Assembly (NCBI RefSeq): GCF_000411115.1
Contig: NZ_KE150242.1
Span: forward strand, 614,218 to 678,217
From: Capnocytophaga granulosa ATCC 51502
GTDB taxonomy: Bacteria > Bacteroidota > Bacteroidia > Flavobacteriales > Flavobacteriaceae
Direction: 5' to 3'
Length of the DNA: 64,000 bases
Shown here: positions 29,385 to 38,157 of the stretch, piece by piece
Position numbering within the stretch: the first letter of the stretch is position 1
Layout: the number at the start of each line of letters is the position of its first letter
Position numbers and translations under genes: made by a program
The notes under the pieces: model-generated
Told to the model about the DNA's origin: nothing
The model's database searches: none
The model's input: the letters and a program-made list of their open reading frames with translations, nothing else

Positions 29385-29490
29385 AAAAAAATATGAATAC
29401 CCTAATAGTGAATTTTTTCTAAAAAAAATCCGCCCCCTATTTGTTAATAAAAAATCCCTTTTCCCATGACTATTTGCGTGCATTTATTAG

Positions 29491-29498
29491 TATCTTTG
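29491..29498 (+). promoter_or_regulatory. -7 promoter box for ftsQ
   Basis: TATCTTTG, 28 bases before the ATG at 29526. It rules out the longer in-frame start at 29466, which lies upstream of the box. Confidence 0.65.
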
Positions 29499-29525
29499 CC
29501 CTATAGATTATATGTTATTTCATTG

Positions 29526-30284
29526 ATGAATAATAAAAAAACGCAATTATTTATTATCCTCAAAATCAGCTGTATTGTTCTCTTACCAATACTATTCCAA
29601 TCTTTTGCTAACCACCGAAATAATATTCGCAAAGTACAGAAAATAATCATCAACCGCCAAGCACCACTTGACAAAGTACAATATATTACTAACGATGCGA
29701 TTGAGAGCCTATTGTTTTCTACTAAGAATGCCGAAGAATACTCCCTTAAGGAGCTGAAAATAAATTTGTTAGAAAAAAAACTGGATGCTGATCCCATGGT
29801 AGAAAGTGCAGATATTTATCTCACTATTGACGGGATACTCAAAGTGGATGTCAAGCAGCGTGAACCGATAGCGAGGATTATCTCCAATAATCAGTTCTAT
29901 TATATGGATATGCAGGGCAAGCAGATGCCGCTTTCCAAAGCCACCTCTGCCCGTGTGCCTATTGTACGTGGGGTAGGTGAAAAACAGTGGGAGGACGCAC
30001 ATCTGATTCTAAAACACATCTATACAGATCATTTTCTAAAAGAAAACATTATAGAACTGACCGCCAACAAGGGTGCTTTCTATGCAAGACTCCGAGGAGC
30101 TGATTTCTCTGTTTGCTTGGGAAAGGCTGATAATATACCTTTGAAATTCAACAACTTAAAAGCCTTTTATAAAAAAGCTGCTAAGGATCATTTCTTAGAT
30201 AAATACACAAGAATAGATCTGCAATATAACAATCAAGTGGTCTGCCACAGAGCTCAGACAGCTATAGAACAAGCAAATGAGTAA
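29526..30284 (+). CDS. ftsQ: Cell division protein FtsQ
   Basis: A 252-residue bitopic membrane protein of the divisome. It begins MNNKKTQLFIIL, with one membrane helix (about residues 8-26). A periplasmic POTRA-like domain follows (IINRQAPLDKV then LEKKLDADPMVESADIYLTI with the conserved V..REPIARI), then the beta domain VPIVRGVGEKQWEDA. It links early and late division proteins at the septum. The start was chosen from the -7 box and family length. It lies directly before ftsA, as in the division clusters of this phylum. Confidence 0.9.
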   Translation: MNNKKTQLFIILKISCIVLLPILFQSFANHRNNIRKVQKIIINRQAPLDKVQYITNDAIESLLFSTKNAEEYSLKELKINLLEKKLDADPMVESADIYLTIDGILKVDVKQREPIARIISNNQFYYMDMQGKQMPLSKATSARVPIVRGVGEKQWEDAHLILKHIYTDHFLKENIIELTANKGAFYARLRGADFSVCLGKADNIPLKFNNLKAFYKKAAKDHFLDKYTRIDLQYNNQVVCHRAQTAIEQANE

Positions 30285-30349
30285 GGATTTAAAAATATTC
30301 ATAAAAGAATTAAAAAACACACAAAATAACAGATTAGATATTATTAGAA

Positions 30350-31771
30350 ATGAAAACAGAAAATAAAATGAATCAGAGAAAATACTTTGCGGGAATTGAC
30401 ATAGGAACTACTAAGATTGTGGCAATCATTGGTTGCGAGAACCAATATGGTAAGTTGGAGATCTTAGGTTATGGAAAAGCTAAGAGCCAAGGTATTTTCC
30501 GTGGAATGGTAGGAAATATAGGAAAAACGATTGATTCTATAGAACAGGCGGTAGCACAGGCACAAGCCAAAGCTGGAGTGATCATCTCGGAGGCTTATGT
30601 GGGTATTGCAGGGCAACATATCAAGAGCAATGAGGCCTCTGACTATATCACACGCGAGAATGCTGAGGAGATTATCACCGTTAAGGACTTGGAAGCGCTT
30701 TGCCAATGTGTGATGAGCAGCAAGAACCGATACCCTGGTGAAGAAGTGATTCATATACTTCCACAAGAATACAAAGTTGATAATCAGGAAGATATACATG
30801 ACCCTATCGGAATGGTAGGATCGCGTTTGGAGGGTACTTTCCATATTGTAACAGGACAAGTAGCCCCTATCAAGAACATACAACGCTGTGTAACCAAAGC
30901 GGGAATTGCCCTAAAAGGACTTACCTTGGAACCTATTGCCTCTTCGGCTTCTGTACTAAGTGAGGAAGAGAAGGAAGCAGGGGTAGCTTTGGTGGATATA
31001 GGGGGGGGTACTACCGACTTGGCTATCTTCAAGGAAGGTTATATCCGCTATACAGCAGTGGTGCCTTTTGGTGGCAATATTATAGATAAGGACATCAGGG
31101 AAGGTTGTAATGTTTTTGACAAACAAGCCGAGCAGCTCAAGATCCGTTTTGGCTCTGCATGGCCTGAATATACCAAAGAAAATGAGGTAATCAATATCCA
31201 AATGTTCAAAGGACGTGAGCCTCAAGAGATTCAAGTTACTAACTTAGCGCGTATCATACGCTGCCGTATGGAAGAGATCATTGAAGCTATCTTCAATGAA
31301 ATCAAAAACTATGGCTATGACCAACCGCGCAAAAAGCTCATCGCAGGGATTGTACTCACTGGAGGGGGTAGTGAACTGAAAGACCTACCTCAGCTGGTGG
31401 AATACCTCACAGGCCTACCTACCCGTATTGGTCACCCCAATGAGCACTTAGCTAGCAATACCCCTACCGAGCTTTCCTCTCCTATCTATGCCACTGCCAT
31501 CGGGCTATTATTGGACGGCATAGAGCGCGAACATAGTGAGGGACAGCGCATCGACTTCTCCCAGCTAAGTGAGACCCCTACACAGGAACCTACAGCTACT
31601 ATAGAACCAGAGGAGGAAGCGCCCGCAGTTGCCGAACCTGTAGTACTTCCTGTAGCGGAACAAGAACCTGAAAAGGAAAAAGAAAAAGAGGAAGAACACA
31701 AGCCTGAAAAGAAGAATATCATAAGAACCCTCTCGGATAAGTTTACTGACTTTTTCAAAACCATGGAATAG
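30350..31771 (+). CDS. ftsA: Cell division protein FtsA
   Basis: A 473-residue actin-like ATPase that anchors FtsZ to the membrane. Motifs are FAGIDIGTTKIVAIIG (phosphate 1), ALVDIGGGTTDLAIF (phosphate 2) and GIVLTGGGSELKDLP (adenosine). After residue about 400 there is a long acidic, proline/glutamate-rich linker, followed by a C-terminal amphipathic helix IRTLSDKFTDFFKTME that should bind the membrane. ATG at 30368 (MNQRKYFAG) is a possible alternative start. The usual next gene, ftsZ, is absent; an MscS channel gene with its own promoter follows. Confidence 0.95.
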   Translation: MKTENKMNQRKYFAGIDIGTTKIVAIIGCENQYGKLEILGYGKAKSQGIFRGMVGNIGKTIDSIEQAVAQAQAKAGVIISEAYVGIAGQHIKSNEASDYITRENAEEIITVKDLEALCQCVMSSKNRYPGEEVIHILPQEYKVDNQEDIHDPIGMVGSRLEGTFHIVTGQVAPIKNIQRCVTKAGIALKGLTLEPIASSASVLSEEEKEAGVALVDIGGGTTDLAIFKEGYIRYTAVVPFGGNIIDKDIREGCNVFDKQAEQLKIRFGSAWPEYTKENEVINIQMFKGREPQEIQVTNLARIIRCRMEEIIEAIFNEIKNYGYDQPRKKLIAGIVLTGGGSELKDLPQLVEYLTGLPTRIGHPNEHLASNTPTELSSPIYATAIGLLLDGIEREHSEGQRIDFSQLSETPTQEPTATIEPEEEAPAVAEPVVLPVAEQEPEKEKEKEEEHKPEKKNIIRTLSDKFTDFFKTME

Positions 31772-31808
31772 CCATACTTGATTTTTATACTACATTAACG
31801 TAAAAAAC

Positions 31809-31843
31809 AAGGATTATATTTGTTAGATACAATTATAATCCTT
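31809..31843 (+). terminator. Terminator after ftsA
   Basis: AAGGATTATA (31809-31818) pairs perfectly with TATAATCCTT (31834-31843), followed by ATTTTTG. It ends the ftsQA unit before any ftsZ. Confidence 0.65.
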
Positions 31844-31850
31844 ATTTTTG
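31843..31850 (+). promoter_or_regulatory. -7 promoter box for mscS
   Basis: TATTTTTG fits TAnnTTTG and abuts the ftsA terminator; the ATG of the channel gene is 25 bases on. Confidence 0.5.
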
Positions 31851-31875
31851 TCTCTTAATTCATTACTTATTCACA

Positions 31876-32712
31876 ATGGAACAAAAAGATGTATATCTAA
31901 ATGATTTTCAGTCCTTTTTGGGGAAATTCATGGACAAAATTATTGGTTTCTTACCTAGCCTAATAGGAGCTATCATTGTCCTATTTGTAGGGGTATGGAT
32001 ATGCCGCCTGATACGAAAGTTCGTAAGACGCCTGATGGTGGCTCGTTCGGTGGATATTACCATACAGAACTTCGTGAATGAACTACTGCGCTGGGTGCTC
32101 TATATCATTCTTTTTCTAACCGTTATCCAAAAGGTAGGAGTACCTGTTTCCTCTTTCTTAGGAGCTTTGGCCGCAGCGGGCGTTGCTATAGGCTTAGCCT
32201 TACAGGGGTCATTATCCAATTTTGCTGGTGGTATCATGCTCCTAATACTCAAGCCTTTCCGTATAGGTGATTCTATCGAGGCAAAAGGACATTTAGGCAC
32301 AGTAGAGCGTATAGGTATGTTCTATACTACTATTATCAAGTTTGGCAACGAACGAGTGATTATCCCCAATGGTCCTCTATTCTCGGATAATATCATCAAT
32401 TATTCTCAGAATCCAACCCGCCGAGACAACATTATTGTAGGCATTGGCTATGGCTCAGACCTCAAGAAAGCAAAAGAAATTCTCTATTCACTTACCCAAA
32501 GTTGTCCTACTGCCCTTCAGGATCCTGCTCCTGTGGTTTATGTGAACGAATTGGCGGATAACTCGGTAAACTTCACCCTACGTGTATGGTCAAAAACCGA
32601 ACACTATTGGGATACTCACTTTTATCTAATAGAGCAAATAAAATTAACCTTTGATAAGGAAGGTATTGAAATTCCTTTCCCTCAAAGAGATGTACATATC
32701 ATTTCACAATAA
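31876..32712 (+). CDS. mscS: MscS-family small-conductance mechanosensitive channel
   Basis: A 278-residue inner-membrane channel that opens under membrane tension to release solutes. Three membrane helices occupy about residues 18-115. The pore helix is glycine/alanine-rich (FLGALAAAGVAIGLALQGSL, then SNFAGGIMLLILKPFRIGD), the signature of MscS TM3. A soluble beta and alpha/beta vestibule domain follows (VERIGMFYTTI, IIPNGPLFSDNIINYS). Length is near that of E. coli MscS (286). It is a separate transcription unit from ftsA. Confidence 0.93.
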   Translation: MEQKDVYLNDFQSFLGKFMDKIIGFLPSLIGAIIVLFVGVWICRLIRKFVRRLMVARSVDITIQNFVNELLRWVLYIILFLTVIQKVGVPVSSFLGALAAAGVAIGLALQGSLSNFAGGIMLLILKPFRIGDSIEAKGHLGTVERIGMFYTTIIKFGNERVIIPNGPLFSDNIINYSQNPTRRDNIIVGIGYGSDLKKAKEILYSLTQSCPTALQDPAPVVYVNELADNSVNFTLRVWSKTEHYWDTHFYLIEQIKLTFDKEGIEIPFPQRDVHIISQ

Positions 32713-32734
32713 AGTAACTAACTAAATTAAGAAT

Positions 32735-33757
32735 ATGGCAACCATTTTAGTAACAGGTGGTTTGGGCTTTATTGGCTCTCATACTGTGGTGGCTCTGCAA
32801 CAAGCTGGTCATGAAGTGATTATCATAGACAATTTGTCCAATGCTTCTATTGAAGTTAAGGATAGAATTGCCAAAATCACTGGAAAAACACCTATTTTTG
32901 AGCAAATAGACCTTAGAGAAAAGGACAAAGTACAGGATTTCTTCCGTCGTTATCCCAAGATTGATGGCGTTATCCACTTTGCAGCTTCCAAGGCGGTAGG
33001 GGAAAGTGTAGAAAAACCCCTTTTGTACTATGAAAATAACATAGCATCTCTTATCTATATCCTCGAGGAGCTTCAGAAAAGGGAAAACACGGCCTTTATC
33101 TTCAGTTCTTCATGTACCGTGTATGGACAGGCCGACAAGCTCCCCGTAACAGAGGACGCTCCTTTCAAGCAGGCCGAATGCCCTTATGGCAATACCAAGC
33201 AGATCAACGAAGAGATTATCCGTGATACCTGTGCCGTAGTACCTGCTATCAAAGCCATTTCCTTACGCTATTTCAACCCTATTGGAGCCCATGAGTCTGC
33301 CCTTATTGGGGAGTTGCCCAATGGTGTACCTCAAAACCTAATTCCTTATATTACCCAAACGGCTATTGGCTTAAGAGAATCTCTCTCTGTATATGGGGAC
33401 GACTACCCTACCCCCGATGGCACTTGTATCCGCGACTATATCCATGTGGTAGATTTGGCCGAAGCACACTTAGCTGCCCTTGAGTATATTCTTCAAGGGA
33501 AGATACAAGGCAACTATGAGGTGTTCAATGTAGGTACTGGTAAGGGAAGTTCCGTGCTGGAGGTTATCAAGGCCTTTGAAAAAGTAAGCGGGCAATCCCT
33601 CCCTTACAAGATTGTAGGTCGTCGCGCAGGAGATGTCATTGCTGCCTATGCCGATACCCATAAGGTCAATGAAGTATTGGGCTGGAAGGCTAAGCAGACC
33701 CTCGAAGATGCCCTGCTCTCGGCTTGGAATTGGGAGCAAAAACTAAGAGCGAAATAA
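32735..33757 (+). CDS. galE: UDP-glucose 4-epimerase
   Basis: A 340-residue SDR enzyme that interconverts UDP-glucose and UDP-galactose. The NAD loop is ILVTGGLGFIGSHTVVALQ, the catalytic Ser region is FSSSCTVYGQ, YxxxK is YGNTK near residue 150, and the substrate region ISLRYFNPIGAHES and YPTPDGTCIRDYIHV is classic GalE. Its product is the substrate for Glf in the 5.8 kb region, so the two loci probably cooperate in supplying galactofuranose. Confidence 0.95.
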   Translation: MATILVTGGLGFIGSHTVVALQQAGHEVIIIDNLSNASIEVKDRIAKITGKTPIFEQIDLREKDKVQDFFRRYPKIDGVIHFAASKAVGESVEKPLLYYENNIASLIYILEELQKRENTAFIFSSSCTVYGQADKLPVTEDAPFKQAECPYGNTKQINEEIIRDTCAVVPAIKAISLRYFNPIGAHESALIGELPNGVPQNLIPYITQTAIGLRESLSVYGDDYPTPDGTCIRDYIHVVDLAEAHLAALEYILQGKIQGNYEVFNVGTGKGSSVLEVIKAFEKVSGQSLPYKIVGRRAGDVIAAYADTHKVNEVLGWKAKQTLEDALLSAWNWEQKLRAK

Positions 33758-33776
33758 TCTTCAATTTTTTTATCTT

Positions 33777-34421
33777 ATGAAAATAAATAAACTCCTCTCG
33801 CTAGTGGCGCTCTCCTTCTCAGGAATCGCCTTAGCGCAAGAGAAATCCTTGGCTACCCTTGTCAATGAGAAGGATGCCTTCTTGGTCGATGTACGTTCTG
33901 AAAAAGAATTTGACGCAGGAAGTGCCGCACATGCAGTGAATATTCCTTTGGAAAATATAGAGAAGGAACTCTCTCAATTCCAAGGAAAAACCAATATCAT
34001 TGTCTTCTGTAGGAGTGGCAAGCGCTCTGAAGCGGCTAGAAAGCTCCTAGCTAAGCACAACATTCAGGCAGTAAATGGAAAAGGAGTTGCTTTTCTCAAG
34101 TCGCTACAGAAAGAGAATCTTATGGATATGCTCACCTATCGTACAGATAAGCATACTGCCTTGGTAATCAAAAGTGGTGAAGGTATCAAACAAGTAGCCG
34201 TTGCTTTGGGCAAAGGTGCTGTTCTTAGAAAGCATACTACCGATGTTCCTGCTTTCCTTGTGATGGTCAAAGGAGAAGTACGCTTTTTGATCAATGGAGA
34301 AGAAGTACTACTAAAGGCCTTAGACACCTATAATATCCCTGCCAATGTAGAGCATGAGCTTATAGGAGTTCAGGATGAAAACCTTTTTATACTGACCAAA
34401 TCAAAGTATTTCCAAGAGTAG
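33777..34421 (+). CDS. Secreted rhodanese-cupin fusion protein
   Basis: A 214-residue protein with a signal peptide (MKINKLLSLVALSFSGIALA, cleaved near AQ). A rhodanese domain (residues about 25-110) carries the active-site loop VFCRSGKRSEAA with a catalytic-type Cys. A small cupin domain (about 125-210) contains VLRKHTTDVPAFLVMVKGEV and YNIPANVEHELIG. The combination suggests a periplasmic sulfur or redox-linked binding protein, but I know no established function. It lies 19 bases after galE and ends at a strong hairpin, so it may be co-transcribed with galE. Confidence 0.8.
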   Translation: MKINKLLSLVALSFSGIALAQEKSLATLVNEKDAFLVDVRSEKEFDAGSAAHAVNIPLENIEKELSQFQGKTNIIVFCRSGKRSEAARKLLAKHNIQAVNGKGVAFLKSLQKENLMDMLTYRTDKHTALVIKSGEGIKQVAVALGKGAVLRKHTTDVPAFLVMVKGEVRFLINGEEVLLKALDTYNIPANVEHELIGVQDENLFILTKSKYFQE

Positions 34422-34434
34422 ATGCTACAAAAAA

Positions 34435-34459
34435 GAGGCTGTCGACGAAGGACAGCCTC
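34435..34459. terminator. Bidirectional terminator
   Basis: GAGGCTGTC (34435-34443) pairs with GACAGCCTC (34451-34459), flanked by an A run and TTCTT, between convergent genes ending at 34421 and 34487. Confidence 0.8.
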
Positions 34460-34486
34460 TTCTTCAGTGTATTGTTCACTTACTTT

Positions 34487-35323
34487 TTATTGAATAAACT
34501 CTTTTAGTTGTTGTATATACCAATCATAATCGTCATACATAACAAAATGGAGTCCCTTATTTGCATATTTAAGTTCCTTTTTGGGTAACTTTGCGTATTG
34601 TTGTTCTATCTTATTTTTGGAAAAGCTAAAAACAGACTCTAATAAGACTAAAGTAGGCACTTGTATTTGTTGTATCTCCTCCCTAAGATCTGTATTAGAT
34701 AATTCACAGACCATTTTTGCAATAGTTTCCCTGTCTGAATCTACACTCCATTGTACTATTTGAGGAATTTTCTCTTTATTTTCAGTATAATAAACCATAG
34801 ATGACCTTTGTGTTTGCTCAAATTTTTCCTTTGACATATCCACAAACTCTTTAATTATAGGAGAACAATCCTTATTGGGATCCACTTTAAAATCACTATT
34901 GGAGAGAGCTGCAAGCGCAGGTAACGCATCTACCACTACTATTTTCTGAAGTAGTTTAGGTTCTTTTGCTGCTATTTTCATAGCAAGCATTCCCCCCAAA
35001 CTGTGCCCAACAATAATAGGCTGCTTGATTTTTTCCTTTTTGATATAAGAAATGATAGCTTCTGCCCAATTCTCCAAACTTGGATTTTTCACTGGAGTAA
35101 CCCCTGCAAATCCTGCCATAGTAAAGAGGTAGCAGATATGATTAGGACTAAACTCCTTAACGGTATCTTGCCACACTTCCGCTGAGCAGGCAAGCCCTGG
35201 AATAAATAAAATAGGATTTCCTTTTTCTCCTGTTTTTTGTACTGAAAATGGCGCTGCTTGTCCTAAAGTACACAAAGGGAATATAAATAGAAATAAGAGG
35301 GTGGTTATCGTAATTTTTTTCAT
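34487..35323 (-). CDS. Secreted alpha/beta hydrolase
   Basis: A 278-residue alpha/beta hydrolase. A signal peptide (MKKITITTLLFLFIFPLCTL) precedes the mature domain. The oxyanion loop region is ILFIPGLACSAEVW, and the nucleophile elbow is GHSLGGML with Ser near residue 108. A late catalytic His is in GLHFVMYDD near residue 259, where the preceding acidic residue completes the triad. It should act in the periplasm or be secreted; the ester or lipid substrate is unknown. It follows the TPR-like gene by 33 bases in the same direction. Confidence 0.85.
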   Translation of the reverse strand: MKKITITTLLFLFIFPLCTLGQAAPFSVQKTGEKGNPILFIPGLACSAEVWQDTVKEFSPNHICYLFTMAGFAGVTPVKNPSLENWAEAIISYIKKEKIKQPIIVGHSLGGMLAMKIAAKEPKLLQKIVVVDALPALAALSNSDFKVDPNKDCSPIIKEFVDMSKEKFEQTQRSSMVYYTENKEKIPQIVQWSVDSDRETIAKMVCELSNTDLREEIQQIQVPTLVLLESVFSFSKNKIEQQYAKLPKKELKYANKGLHFVMYDDYDWYIQQLKEFIQ

Positions 35324-35356
35324 ATATTGGGGAGTTAGGATAGAATTAGAAAAATA

Positions 35357-35872
35357 TTATATCCTTTTGAGTTGTTCTTGCATCATTCGGATTTGATCCT
35401 TGAGCATATTTTGCTTATCTAACTTTTTAGCTTGGGTAAGGTACTCTTGGGCTTCTCGTTTACGCCTTTTTTGCATAGCTATGCCCGCCAAGCTCAACCT
35501 TGCCATAGCCTCATCATAACTCATATTGAGTCCATATTTGAGCGCTGTCTTGAAGTATTTCTCTGCCTGAGTAAGATTGGTCTGAGAAGAGACAATCCCA
35601 TACAGATAGTTATAATAGCCTCTTTGCTTTTTAATCAGAGCTGTTTCAGGATTTTTGATGCGATCAAGCCACTTTTTAGTTCCTACCATATCCTGCTTAC
35701 GCAGTCTTAGGAAAGCTAAAAGCAAAAACTCATTTCTGAAGAAAAACAATATAGGAAAAGCCGAAAGTAGTATAAGGAATATCCCATTACCAATATTTCC
35801 TAAGGTAAATTGATAAATAGCAAATGCGAAGATAAGCACTGCTATAGCAATCTTTATGTATCTGTGAAACAT
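35357..35872 (-). CDS. Membrane-anchored TPR-like protein
   Basis: A 171-residue protein with two N-terminal membrane helices (about residues 6-45), followed by a helical region with TPR-like repeats (ALIKKQRGYYNYLYGIVSSQ, AEKYFKTALKYGL, MARLSLAGIAMQKRRK, REAQEYLTQAKKL). It is probably a small inner-membrane scaffold facing the cytosol; the function is unknown. It begins 28 bases after the 3' end of tRNA-Pro on the same strand with no visible terminator between, so it may be transcribed from the tRNA promoter. Confidence 0.72.
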   Translation of the reverse strand: MFHRYIKIAIAVLIFAFAIYQFTLGNIGNGIFLILLSAFPILFFFRNEFLLLAFLRLRKQDMVGTKKWLDRIKNPETALIKKQRGYYNYLYGIVSSQTNLTQAEKYFKTALKYGLNMSYDEAMARLSLAGIAMQKRRKREAQEYLTQAKKLDKQNMLKDQIRMMQEQLKRI

Positions 35873-35900
35873 TCGTTATAAAAGTAGATTAAAAAAATAG

Positions 35901-35973
35901 TCGGGATGACTGGACTCGAACCAGCGACCTCACGCACCCCATACGTGAACGCTACCAACTGCGCTACATCCCG
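35901..35973 (-). tRNA. tRNA-Pro (anticodon GGG)
   Basis: On the minus strand: acceptor stem CGGGATG/CATCCCG, D-arm GCGCAGTTGGTAGCGT, anticodon arm CACGT-ATGGGGT-GCGTG with GGG at the anticodon positions, and T-arm with TTCGAGT. The CCA end is not encoded. A -7 box TATCTTTG lies upstream at 35996-36003. Confidence 0.95.
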
Positions 35974-35995
35974 AACAAACTTTGATTTGCGGGTG

Positions 35996-36003
35996 CAAAG
36001 ATA
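35996..36003 (-). promoter_or_regulatory. -7 promoter box for tRNA-Pro
   Basis: TATCTTTG on the minus strand, 22 bases before the mature tRNA 5' end. Confidence 0.65.
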
Positions 36004-36035
36004 CACCTTTTTTTTCAAACAACCAAACTTTTTTA

Positions 36036-36120
36036 TAATGACTAATGACAAACAACTAGTGACTAATGACAAGTGACAAGTGACTAATTATGAAGCACTT
36101 GTCATTAGTCAATTGTCATT
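36036..36120. repeat. Heptamer repeat array with inverted repeat at the glyA stop
   Basis: Units such as GACTAAT, GACAAAC, GACAAGT recur with a 7-base period. GACTAATGACAAGTG (36061-36075) and CACTTGTCATTAGTC (36096-36110) are perfect inverted repeats. The array runs to the glyA stop codon (36119-36121). It may serve as a terminator. Confidence 0.75.
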
Positions 36121-37393
36121 AGTAATTAAAGAGTGGTCTCTCTTGCATGAATTTGTTTACCTTATGGGCAACAGCTTCTAAGAGTTTTTCATCTTTGGCA
36201 TTATTGATAACCTCATCTATATAGCCTGCTACCACTTCCATATCGGCTTCTTTAAGGCCTCGTGTGGTAACAGCAGCTGTACCTAAGCGGATACCACTGG
36301 TTACAAAAGGACTCTTATCATCAAAAGGTACCATGTTCTTATTGGCAGTAATATCGGCCTTCACAAGAGCTGTTTCTGCTTCCTTACCACTGATATTCTT
36401 GTTTCTAAGATCAATAAGCATCAGGTGGTTATCGGTACCGCCAGAGACGATGTTGTAGCCTTTTTCCACTAAGAGCTGAGCCAACTTCTTGGCATTCTTC
36501 TGTACCTGAATAGCATAGTGCAAGAACTCATCGGAGAGAGCTTCTGCAAAAGATACAGCTTTGGCCGCAATCACATGTTCCAAAGGCCCTCCTTGGTTTC
36601 CTGGGAATACAGAAAGGTCTATTAGAGAGGACATCATACGGATTTCACCCTTAGGGGTTTTAAGACCAAAAGGATTTTCAAAATCCTTACCCATCATAAT
36701 CATACCCCCTCTTGGCCCACGAAGAGTCTTGTGAGTGGTAGTAGTTACAAAGTGGCAATGAGGAATAGGGTCATTGAGAAGACCTTTGGCGATAAGCCCA
36801 GCTGGGTGAGCTATGTCGGCCATAAGGAAAGCCCCCACACTATCAGCTATTTCTCTAAAGCGCTTGAAGTCAATATTTCTTGAATAAGCAGAATAACCTG
36901 CCACTATCATCTTAGGCTTTTCTTTTTGAGCTATTTCAGCTATTTTGTCATAGTTCAAAAGGCCTGTTTCCTTCTCTACCCCATAGAATAAAGGTTGGTA
37001 TAGCTTTCCAGAGAAGTTAACAGAAGCGCCGTGAGTTAAGTGTCCTCCATGAGAGAGGTCAAAACCTAATATTTTATCCCCTGGGGCAAGAGTTGCAGCA
37101 TATACAGACGCATTGGCTTGCGAACCACTATGGGGTTGTACATTCACATAGGCTGCTCCAAAGAGGGCTTTGGCTCTGTCTATAGCCAATTGTTCTACCT
37201 GATCCACTATTTGGCAACCTCCATAATAGCGTTTGCCAGGGTAGCCTTCTGCATACTTATTAGTAAGTACAGAACCTGCGGCTTCCATCACCTCTGGGCT
37301 TACAAAGTTCTCTGAGGCTATCAGTTCTATACCTCTGAGCTGTCTTTCTTTTTCTTGTTTGATAAGATCAAAAATTTGTTGGTCTCTCTTCAT
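36119..37393 (-). CDS. glyA: Serine hydroxymethyltransferase
   Basis: A 424-residue PLP enzyme that converts serine and tetrahydrofolate to glycine and 5,10-methylene-THF. It shows [30 protein letters not shown], the Asp-His pair [12 protein letters not shown], and the PLP lysine in [17 protein letters not shown] near residue 229. Length is normal. An upstream in-frame ATG at 37420 is unlikely, because the -7 box TATATTTG at 37418-37425 overlaps it; the ATG at 37393 ([10 protein letters not shown]) fits the family. Confidence 0.96.
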   Translation of the reverse strand: MKRDQQIFDLIKQEKERQLRGIELIASENFVSPEVMEAAGSVLTNKYAEGYPGKRYYGGCQIVDQVEQLAIDRAKALFGAAYVNVQPHSGSQANASVYAATLAPGDKILGFDLSHGGHLTHGASVNFSGKLYQPLFYGVEKETGLLNYDKIAEIAQKEKPKMIVAGYSAYSRNIDFKRFREIADSVGAFLMADIAHPAGLIAKGLLNDPIPHCHFVTTTTHKTLRGPRGGMIMMGKDFENPFGLKTPKGEIRMMSSLIDLSVFPGNQGGPLEHVIAAKAVSFAEALSDEFLHYAIQVQKNAKKLAQLLVEKGYNIVSGGTDNHLMLIDLRNKNISGKEAETALVKADITANKNMVPFDDKSPFVTSGIRLGTAAVTTRGLKEADMEVVAGYIDEVINNAKDEKLLEAVAHKVNKFMQERPLFNY

Positions 37394-37417
37394 GGAAAAT
37401 AAAAATTTTAAGTGGTG

Positions 37418-37425
37418 CAAATATA
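37418..37425 (-). promoter_or_regulatory. -7 promoter box for glyA
   Basis: TATATTTG on the minus strand, 25 bases before the ATG at 37393. It decides the start codon of glyA. Confidence 0.6.
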
Positions 37426-37471
37426 GTTATTTTTTTTCAATAATCAGCCTTTTTACTGAAAATTTATTTTC

Positions 37472-38032
37472 TTATCGTCTTATATATACAATTTGTCCAT
37501 CTTGCCACTTGACCAGCTGTGAAGCTAAGGCATTAGGCTGATTTTCTTGGTGATAGGGCACAACAAAATCTACCGCCTGCTGTACTTCGGGGGCTATTTG
37601 AGCAAAAGTGGCTGCACTTGGCTGTCCACTTATATTGGCCGAGGTAGAGACAAGCGGACGCCCAAAGGCTTCTATAAGCTGCTTGCAGAAATCATCTTGT
37701 ACTATTCTGAAAGCCAGCGAATTATCTTCAGCTATAGGAAGATGCTTATCATATACCTCTGTATAGACAACCGAAGTGGGGCGTTCTTGTCGAGCTAAGA
37801 ATGTTACTACTTCCGCAGGTACTCTTACATACCGCTCTAGCATCTCCTTTGAGGAGACTAAGAGTATAAAGCTCTTAGCCAAGGGTCTTTGCTTGATCTG
37901 CTGGATACGCTGAATAGCTTTTAGTGAAAAAGCATCGCAGCCCAAGCCCCATATGGTATCAGTGGGGTAAAGTATTACCTTTTCCTCTTGCAAGAAAGAA
38001 AGGGTTTGGTGTATTATTTCTTTGAGTTCCAT
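37472..38032 (-). CDS. Sua5/YciO/YrdC-family threonylcarbamoyl-AMP synthase
   Basis: A 186-residue protein of the YrdC/TsaC fold. Motifs are ILYPTDTIWGLGCDAFS at the N-terminus, KQRPLAKSFILLVSS with the lysine-rich nucleotide site, and GRPLVSTSANISGQPSA near residue 130. The family makes threonylcarbamoyl-AMP for the t6A modification of tRNAs reading ANN codons. It is short, as in TsaC/YrdC rather than the long Sua5. A TAACTTTG box at 38037-38044 lies so close to the ATG that the transcript would be nearly leaderless. Confidence 0.9.
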   Translation of the reverse strand: MELKEIIHQTLSFLQEEKVILYPTDTIWGLGCDAFSLKAIQRIQQIKQRPLAKSFILLVSSKEMLERYVRVPAEVVTFLARQERPTSVVYTEVYDKHLPIAEDNSLAFRIVQDDFCKQLIEAFGRPLVSTSANISGQPSAATFAQIAPEVQQAVDFVVPYHQENQPNALASQLVKWQDGQIVYIRR

Positions 38033-38126
38033 ATTACAAAGTTACCTTTTTTCCATGACAAAACCCAACCTTCTTTTGAGTTTAGTATTTAATTAAGAAA
38101 TTAGCGTATATCTCAGAAAAAAATAG

Positions 38127-38134
38127 TACTTTTG
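38127..38134 (+). promoter_or_regulatory. -7 promoter box for the subtilase gene
   Basis: TACTTTTG, 23 bases before the ATG at 38158. Confidence 0.6.
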
Positions 38135-38157
38135 CGACGTTTTTAAAAAATATATTT

